From: JBHHZM01 sp046758065
Lineage (GTDB): Bacteria; Pseudomonadota; Alphaproteobacteria; JAAXGF01
Direction: 5' to 3'
Assembly (NCBI GenBank): GCA_046758065.1
Contig: JBHHZM010000140.1
Span: 1-7,676, forward strand
DNA: 7,676 nucleotides
Below the pieces are notes generated by a model that saw only the letters and a list, made by a program, of their open reading frames with translations, was not told where the DNA came from and did no database searches. Shown piece by piece: positions 1 to 5,038 of this stretch (positions within the stretch are counted from its first letter, which is position 1; each line of letters starts with the position of its first letter). The translations under genes were made by a program, and so were the position numbers.

Positions 1-2134
1 GCCCGGGCATGATGAGCACGTTGGCCGGGCCCGACAGCCGGCAGAACGGGAACAGGGTCTGGACCTGCGAATCGAGCGCCAGATCGGCGGCCATCTCGCC
101 GTCGTACTCGAAATCGACGCCGCGCTCGTCGAGCAGCCGCACGGCCTCGCGCACGCGTGTCGCCTTCTCGGCGCGCGGGTAGCCGAAGGTCGAGAACGAA
201 AGCAGCGCAACGCGGGGCTCGTGGCCCATTCGGCGCGCTTTCTCGGCGCTCTGCACGGCGATGTCGGCAAGCTCTTCGGCGCTCGGCGTCTCGTTCACGG
301 TGGTGTCGGCGACGAACACGGTGCGCCCGTGGGCGAGCAGGATCGAGAGCCCGAAGACCCGCCGCCCGGGCTCGGGGTCGAGCACCCGCAGCACCTTGTC
401 GAGCGAGCCCCAGTAGTTGCGCGTCAGCCCGGTGACCATGGCGTCGGCGTCGCCGCTCGCCACCATGCAGGCGGCGAAGACGTTGCGGTCGTGTCTCACC
501 CAGCGCCGGCAGTCGCGCTGGAGCGCGCCGCGCCGCTGCAGCCGCGCGAACAGCAATTCGACGTAGCGTTCGGAATCGGCGCGTTGCAGGTTCTCGATCG
601 CGAAAGGTTCGATGTCGCCGAGTCCGATCGCCGCCATGGTCGAATTGATCTTGTCGGGGTCGCCGACCAGCACGGGCGCGCCGTAACCGCCCGCGCGCCA
701 CTGCGCCGCGGCGCGGATCACCTTCTCCTCCTCGCCCTCGGCGAACACGACCCGCTTGGGTCGGGTCCTCACCTGTTCGAAAATCATCTGCAGGCTCGAG
801 GCCGCCGGGTTGAGCCGCGCCGAGAGCTCGTGACCGTAGGCTTCCATGTCGATGATCGGTCGCCGCGCCACGCCGCTGTCCATCGCCGCCTGGGCGACCG
901 CCGCCGGAATCCGCGAGATCAGCCGCGGATCGAACGGTTTGGGCAGGATGTAGGTCGGGCCGTATTGCATCCGCGACGACGAATACGCCGCCGCCACCTC
1001 GTCGGGAACGTCCTCGCGGGCGAGTGCGGCAATCGCTTTCGCCGCCGCGATCTTCATGTCGTCGTTGATCGACGACGCCTGGGCGTCGAGCGCGCCGCGG
1101 AAGATGTAGGGGAAGCCAAGCACGTTGTTGACCATGTTGGGATAGTCCGAGCGTCCGGTGGCGACGATGGCGTCGTCGCGCACCGCGGCAACATCTTCCG
1201 GCGTGATCTCCGGATCCGGGTTGGCCATGGCGAAGATGATCGGCCGGTCGGCCATCGAGGCGACCATCTCCGGCGTCATCGCGCCCTTGGCCGAGAGCCC
1301 GATGAAGACGTCGGCGCCCTTAACCGCCTCCTCCAGCGTGCGCGCCTTGGTCTTCGCCGCGTGGGCCGATTTCCACTGGTTCATTCCCTCCTTGCGGCCG
1401 GCGTAGATCACCCCCTTGGTATCGCACAGAACGATCCGGTCGGCGGGCAGCCCCAGGCTCTTGACCAGCTCGGCGCAGGCGATGCCGGCGGCGCCCGAAC
1501 CGTTGATGACCATCCGCGTCTTGCCGATCTCGCGCCCGGTCACGTCGAGCGCATTGATCAAGGCGGCGGCCACGATGATCGCCGTGCCGTGCTGGTCATC
1601 GTGGAACACCGGAATGTCAAGCAGTTCGCGCAGGCGTTGTTCGATGACGAAGCACTCGGGCGCCTTGATGTCTTCGAGATTGATGCCGCCGAAGCTCAGA
1701 CCGAGGAAGCGCACGCAATTGACGAACTCGTCGACGTCCTCGGTGCCGATTTCGAGGTTGACGCCGTCGATGTCGGCGAAGCACTTGAACAGCACCGATT
1801 TGCCTTCCATCACCGGCTTGGCGGCGAGCGCGCCGATGTTGCCCAGTCCGAGCACGGCGGTGCCGTTCGAGATGACCGCGACGAGGTTGCCCTTGGCGGT
1901 GTAGTCGTAGGCCGCCCCGGGGTCGCGGTGGATCGCGAGGCAGGGCGCGGCCACCCCCGGCGAATAGGCGAGCGCAAGATCGCGCTGGGTGGCGAGCGGT
2001 TTGGTCGGCGCGATCTGCAGCTTGCCCGGCCGGCCCGAGGCGTGCATGCGCAGCGCCTCCTCCATCAGGTGCTCGTTGTCGTCGACGGGTTTGTCCATCG
2101 GGCTGTCCGCCGCCGCAACGCGCCGGGCGCGCAT
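1..2134 (-). CDS. maeB: MaeB-type malic enzyme with C-terminal phosphotransacetylase-like domain, 3' end cut by window edge
   Basis: Cytoplasmic oxidative decarboxylation of (S)-malate to pyruvate and CO2 with NAD+ or NADP+. Translating the minus strand from ATG 2134 gives 711 uninterrupted codons. Residues about 20-195 are the malic N-terminal domain: 'YSPGVAAP' (Tyr57, likely catalytic), 'AKPVMEGK' (Lys112, likely catalytic), 'GINLEDI' (Glu154, Asp155) and 'FHDDQHGT' (Asp180), the usual metal ligands. A Rossmann NAD(P) domain follows, with 'GSGAAG' at 212-217. From about 440 the protein is phosphotransacetylase-like ('FAEGEEEK' at 464-471, 'SFSTFG' at 646-651) and breaks off at 'NVLIMPG'. 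MaeB proteins are usually about 750-770 aa, so some 40-60 residues are missing. In characterised MaeB/DME/TME enzymes this extra domain is regulatory (acetyl-CoA) rather than a working transacetylase; I infer the same here. Cofactor preference cannot be read by eye. The start is supported by an AGGAGA six bases upstream; Met13 is a weaker alternative. Confidence 0.95.
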   Translation of the reverse strand, partial: MRARRVAAADSPMDKPVDDNEHLMEEALRMHASGRPGKLQIAPTKPLATQRDLALAYSPGVAAPCLAIHRDPGAAYDYTAKGNLVAVISNGTAVLGLGNIGALAAKPVMEGKSVLFKCFADIDGVNLEIGTEDVDEFVNCVRFLGLSFGGINLEDIKAPECFVIEQRLRELLDIPVFHDDQHGTAIIVAAALINALDVTGREIGKTRMVINGSGAAGIACAELVKSLGLPADRIVLCDTKGVIYAGRKEGMNQWKSAHAAKTKARTLEEAVKGADVFIGLSAKGAMTPEMVASMADRPIIFAMANPDPEITPEDVAAVRDDAIVATGRSDYPNMVNNVLGFPYIFRGALDAQASSINDDMKIAAAKAIAALAREDVPDEVAAAYSSSRMQYGPTYILPKPFDPRLISRIPAAVAQAAMDSGVARRPIIDMEAYGHELSARLNPAASSLQMIFEQVRTRPKRVVFAEGEEEKVIRAAAQWRAGGYGAPVLVGDPDKINSTMAAIGLGDIEPFAIENLQRADSERYVELLFARLQRRGALQRDCRRWVRHDRNVFAACMVASGDADAMVTGLTRNYWGSLDKVLRVLDPEPGRRVFGLSILLAHGRTVFVADTTVNETPSAEELADIAVQSAEKARRMGHEPRVALLSFSTFGYPRAEKATRVREAVRLLDERGVDFEYDGEMAADLALDSQVQTLFPFCRLSGPANVLIMPG

Positions 2135-2140
2135 GCGGCG

Positions 2141-2146
2141 TCTCCT
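2141..2146 (-). promoter_or_regulatory. Ribosome binding site of maeB
   Basis: Read on the minus strand this is AGGAGA, six bases before the ATG at 2134-2132. It is a near-consensus Shine-Dalgarno at ideal spacing, and it decides the start in favour of Met1 over the in-frame Met13 (ATG at 2098-2096). Confidence 0.8.
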
Positions 2147-2206
2147 GAATATAGGTTGCCCGCGCCTTCCACGCGGCGCCCCGGGGATGGGGTCAGGTCT
2201 GTCGTC

Positions 2207-2236
2207 ACTCTAAAGGAGCGCTTCGCCCCGCGTCAA
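2207..2236 (-). promoter_or_regulatory. Probable sigma-70-type promoter of maeB
   Basis: On the minus strand, TTGACG (2236-2231, five of six matches to the -35 consensus) is followed after 18 bases by TAGAGT (2212-2207, four of six matches to the -10 consensus). Transcription would start near 2200, giving a leader of about 65 bases before the maeB ATG. This is the best promoter-like pair in the intergenic region and stands out in a very GC-rich background. No known operator is recognisable next to it. It is inferred from sequence pattern alone. Confidence 0.55.
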
Positions 2237-2251
2237 AGACGAGTATCGCTC

Positions 2252-2290
2252 TTGCCGCGGGCTGCGTGCGACCGGACGATGTGCTAGCCT
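2252..2290 (+). promoter_or_regulatory. Weak candidate promoter for mutS-glnD
   Basis: TTGCCG (2252-2257) lies 17 bases before GACGAT (2275-2280), which matches only three -10 positions. Just downstream, TGCTAGCCT (2282-2290) resembles the GC-rich -10 elements seen in some alphaproteobacteria but lacks a good -35 at normal spacing. Either would place the transcript start upstream of the GGGGAGG at 2316. A mutS promoter must lie somewhere in 2135-2357, because the neighbour upstream is divergent, unless transcription enters from antisense to maeB. The exact elements are uncertain. Confidence 0.25.
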
Positions 2291-2315
2291 GCGCCCGTCG
2301 TTCGAGTAAGCAGCC

Positions 2316-2322
2316 GGGGAGG
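2316..2322 (+). promoter_or_regulatory. Strong Shine-Dalgarno ahead of the mutS leader ORF
   Basis: GGGGAGG sits six bases before a GTG at 2329, which is ideal spacing for that GTG. It is 35 bases before the mutS ATG at 2358, too far to serve it directly. The 20 bases just before the mutS ATG hold no purine-rich SD-like sequence. This site is therefore the only evident ribosome entry point for the mutS message. Confidence 0.5.
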
Positions 2323-2328
2323 CCCCCA

Positions 2329-2361
2329 GTGTCGCGCAGCGCGCGCTCCGCATCGCCATGA
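2329..2361 (+). CDS. Possible 10-codon leader ORF overlapping the mutS start (ATGA)
   Basis: From GTG 2329 the reading frame gives MSRSARSASP and then TGA at 2359-2361. That stop shares the ATGA tetranucleotide with the mutS ATG at 2358-2360. A strong SD (2316-2322) at ideal distance precedes the GTG. The arrangement fits translational coupling, with ribosomes loading at the GTG, terminating at TGA and restarting one base back on mutS. The peptide resembles nothing I recognise and need not have a function of its own. An alternative is that GTG 2329 is the true mutS start and a one-base indel, real or from sequencing, separates the frames. It may also be chance, since such a short ORF carries little statistical weight. 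Confidence 0.3.
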   Translation: MSRSARSASP

Positions 2362-5033
2362 CCGGCGCCAGGGCCCGGGCCGCGGCGTCCGCGCCGGATG
2401 GGCGAGCAACGCCGATGATGGCCCAGTATCTCGAGATCAAGGAGGCGCATCCCGGCTGCCTTCTGTTCTACCGCATGGGCGATTTCTACGAGATGTTCTT
2501 CGACGACGCGGTGGCCGCGGCCCGGGCGCTCGACATCACGCTGACGCGTCGCGGACGCCACGACGGCGAGGACATCCCGATGTGCGGGGTGCCCGTACAC
2601 GCCAGCGAATCCTATCTCCAGCGGCTCATCCGCCAGGGCTTCCGGGTCGCCATCTGCGAACAGGTCGAGGACCCGGCCGCAGCGCGCAAGCGCGGTTCGA
2701 AGTCGCTGGTCAGGCGCGAGGTGGTGCGCGTCGTCACCTCGGGCACGATCACCGAGGACACGCTGCTCGACGCGCGGCGCCACAACTACCTCGCGGCGCT
2801 CGGCCGCGCCGGCGGGGAATTCGCGCTGGCCTGGCTCGACATCTCGACCGGCGATTTCGCCGTCGCACCGGTGGCCGTCGCCGACCTCGCCGCCGAGCTC
2901 GTGCGGATCGCGCCGGGCGAACTGCTGGTGCCCGAAGGTCTCCTGGAGCAGCCGGCGTTCTACGAGCTGTTCGCGGAATGGCGGGCGGCGCTGACGCCGC
3001 AGCCCGCCACGCGGTTCGATTCGGCCGCCGGCGAGCGGCGCCTCAAGGCGCTCTACGGCGTCGCCACGCTCGACGGCTTCGGCGCTTTCGGCCGCGCCGA
3101 GATCGGCGCCTGCGGCGCGCTTGCCGACTACGTCGAGCTGACCCAGAAGGGCCGGTTGCCGCGACTCGCGCCGCCGCGCCGTATCGCCGCCGGCGCGGTG
3201 ATGGCGATCGACGGGGCGACGCGGCGCAACCTCGAACTCACCCAGACGCTCTCGGGAGAGCGAACGGGAAGCCTGCTCAGCGTCATCGACCGCACGGTGA
3301 GTGGCGCCGGGGCGCGTCTGCTCGCCGCCCGACTCGCCTCGCCGCTGACCGATCCGGCGGCGATCGAAGAGCGCCTCGAGGCGGTCGCCTTTTTTGTTGA
3401 CGAGGCAGCCTTGCGCGGCGAACTGCGCGAGACCTTGCGCCACTGTCCCGACCTCGAACGCGCGCTGTCGCGCCTGACGCTGGGGCGCGGCGGGCCGCGC
3501 GATCTCGCCGCCGTGCGCGACGCGCTGGCCGAGACCGCGGTGCTGCGCGGCGTTCTCGCCGGACACCGACAGGGTCCGCCGCCTCCAACGGTCGCGGCGC
3601 TCGGCGCGGCGCTCGGCGAACACGACGCGCTGGTCGATCGTCTGACCCGCGCGCTGCGCCCCGATCTGCCACTGATCGCCCGCGACGGCGGTTTCATCGC
3701 CCCCGGCTACGCCCCCGATCTCGACGATCTCGTGACCTTGCGCGACGAGAGCCGCCGGCTGGTGGCCGAGCTCCAGCGCCGCTATCAAGAGGCCACCGGC
3801 ATCGCCTCGCTCAAGGTGCGCCACAACAACGTCCTCGGCTATTACGTCGAGGTCACGCCGATTCACGCCGACAAGCTCGACGAGACCTTCATCCACCGCC
3901 AGACGCTGGCCAGCGCGGTGCGCTATACCACGGTCGAACTCGGCGAGCTCGAGGGCAAGATCAGCCGCGCCGCCGAACGCGCGCTCGCGGTCGAGCTCGC
4001 GCTGTTCGCGGATCTGGTCGGCGAGGTCGCGGTGCGCGCCGAAGACATCGCCCGCGCGGCGGGCGCGCTCGCCGGTCTCGACTTCGCCGCCGGTCTCGCC
4101 GCGCTCGCGGTCGAAGCGCACTACACCCGTCCGGTGGTCGACGAGAGCTGCGCTTTCCGCATCGAGGGCGGACGCCATCCGGTCGTCGAGGCATTCGCCG
4201 CCGGGAGGGACGGCGGCCCCGCCGACTTCGTGGCCAACGGTTGCGACCTCGGGGCCGAGGCGCGGCTGTGGCTGGTCACCGGCCCCAACATGGCGGGCAA
4301 GAGCACATTCCTGCGCCAGAACGCGCTGATCGCCGTGCTCGCCCAAATGGGCTCGTTCGTGCCCGCCGAGGCCGCGCACATCGGCGTGGTCGACCGCCTG
4401 TTCAGCCGCGTCGGCGCGGCCGACGACCTGGCGCGCGGGCGTTCGACCTTCATGGTGGAGATGGTCGAAACCGCAGCGATCCTCAGTCAGGCGAGCGCGC
4501 GCAGCCTCGTCATCCTCGACGAGATCGGCCGCGGCACCGCGACCTTCGACGGGCTGTCGATCGCTTGGGCGACGGTCGAGCACCTGCACGGGGTCAACCG
4601 CTGCCGGACGCTCTTCGCCACCCACTATCACGAGCTCACCGCGCTCGCCGCCAAGCTCGACGCGCTCGCCTGCCACACCATGCGGGTCAAGGAATGGCGT
4701 GACGAGGTGGTCTTCCTCTACGAAGTCGCGGCCGGCGCCGCCGACCGTTCCTACGGCATCCACGTCGCCCGCCTCGCCGGTCTGCCGCAGGCGGTGGTGG
4801 AACGCGCCGAGCAGATACTCGCCATCCTCGAACGCGGCGAACAGTCGGGCGATCTGGCACGGCTTGCCGACGACCTGCCGCTGTTCGCCGCCATGCCGGC
4901 GAAACCGGCGTCCGGCACGGCTCCCGGCCTGCTCGAAGAGGCGCTCGCCGCGGTCCACCCCGACGAGCTCACGCCGAAGGCGGCGCTCGAGCTGATCTAT
5001 TATTTGAAATCGCTCGCCGGCGGGGACACCTGA
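2358..5033 (+). CDS. mutS: DNA mismatch repair protein MutS, complete
   Basis: Recognises base mismatches and small loops in new DNA, then uses ATP binding to form a sliding clamp that recruits MutL. The 891-aa product is slightly longer than E. coli MutS (853 aa). In order: the mismatch-binding domain with the Phe-x-Glu wedge (Phe43, Glu45, in 'YRMGDFYEMF'); connector and lever domains; the clamp region around 'KVRHNNVLGYYVEV' (from residue 486); and the ABC-type ATPase with Walker A 'GPNMAGKST' (642-650), Walker B 'LVILDEIG' (Asp721, Glu722) and 'THYHEL' (His756). 'DLPLF' (839-843) resembles a beta-clamp-binding pentapeptide. 'DELTPK' (869-874) aligns with the E. coli tetramerisation element. 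All key residues are present, so it should be active. I chose ATG 2358 because it leaves a normal short N-terminal extension before 'TPMMAQY'; ATG 2415 would cut into conserved sequence. The start lacks its own SD (see the leader ORF). glnD follows after five bases. Confidence 0.98.
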   Translation: MTGARARAAASAPDGRATPMMAQYLEIKEAHPGCLLFYRMGDFYEMFFDDAVAAARALDITLTRRGRHDGEDIPMCGVPVHASESYLQRLIRQGFRVAICEQVEDPAAARKRGSKSLVRREVVRVVTSGTITEDTLLDARRHNYLAALGRAGGEFALAWLDISTGDFAVAPVAVADLAAELVRIAPGELLVPEGLLEQPAFYELFAEWRAALTPQPATRFDSAAGERRLKALYGVATLDGFGAFGRAEIGACGALADYVELTQKGRLPRLAPPRRIAAGAVMAIDGATRRNLELTQTLSGERTGSLLSVIDRTVSGAGARLLAARLASPLTDPAAIEERLEAVAFFVDEAALRGELRETLRHCPDLERALSRLTLGRGGPRDLAAVRDALAETAVLRGVLAGHRQGPPPPTVAALGAALGEHDALVDRLTRALRPDLPLIARDGGFIAPGYAPDLDDLVTLRDESRRLVAELQRRYQEATGIASLKVRHNNVLGYYVEVTPIHADKLDETFIHRQTLASAVRYTTVELGELEGKISRAAERALAVELALFADLVGEVAVRAEDIARAAGALAGLDFAAGLAALAVEAHYTRPVVDESCAFRIEGGRHPVVEAFAAGRDGGPADFVANGCDLGAEARLWLVTGPNMAGKSTFLRQNALIAVLAQMGSFVPAEAAHIGVVDRLFSRVGAADDLARGRSTFMVEMVETAAILSQASARSLVILDEIGRGTATFDGLSIAWATVEHLHGVNRCRTLFATHYHELTALAAKLDALACHTMRVKEWRDEVVFLYEVAAGAADRSYGIHVARLAGLPQAVVERAEQILAILERGEQSGDLARLADDLPLFAAMPAKPASGTAPGLLEEALAAVHPDELTPKAALELIYYLKSLAGGDT

Positions 5034-5038
5034 AGGCC

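Noticed and set aside
2146..2153. TATATT on the minus strand just upstream of the maeB SD as a possible -10 box
   Set aside because: It touches the Shine-Dalgarno, so a transcript starting from it would begin at or after the ribosome site and lose it. The TTGACG/TAGAGT pair upstream is a better promoter.
2162..2179. Inverted repeat GCGCC / GGCGC with an 8-base loop in the maeB 5' leader
   Set aside because: A five-base GC stem is expected often by chance at this composition. It has no U-tract and matches no riboswitch I know.
221..2287. Plus-strand open frame of 688 codons across the malic enzyme
   Set aside because: It is a composition artefact opposite maeB: rich in His, Arg and Gly, no known motif, no plausible ribosome site, and maeB on the minus strand is unambiguous.
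2205..4958. Minus-strand open frame of 917 codons antisense to mutS
   Set aside because: It is longer than MutS itself but reads as Arg/Gly/Glu/Ala-rich sequence with no recognisable domain. Genes with G or C at nearly every third position lack stop codons in this antisense frame. MutS on the other strand shows every family motif.
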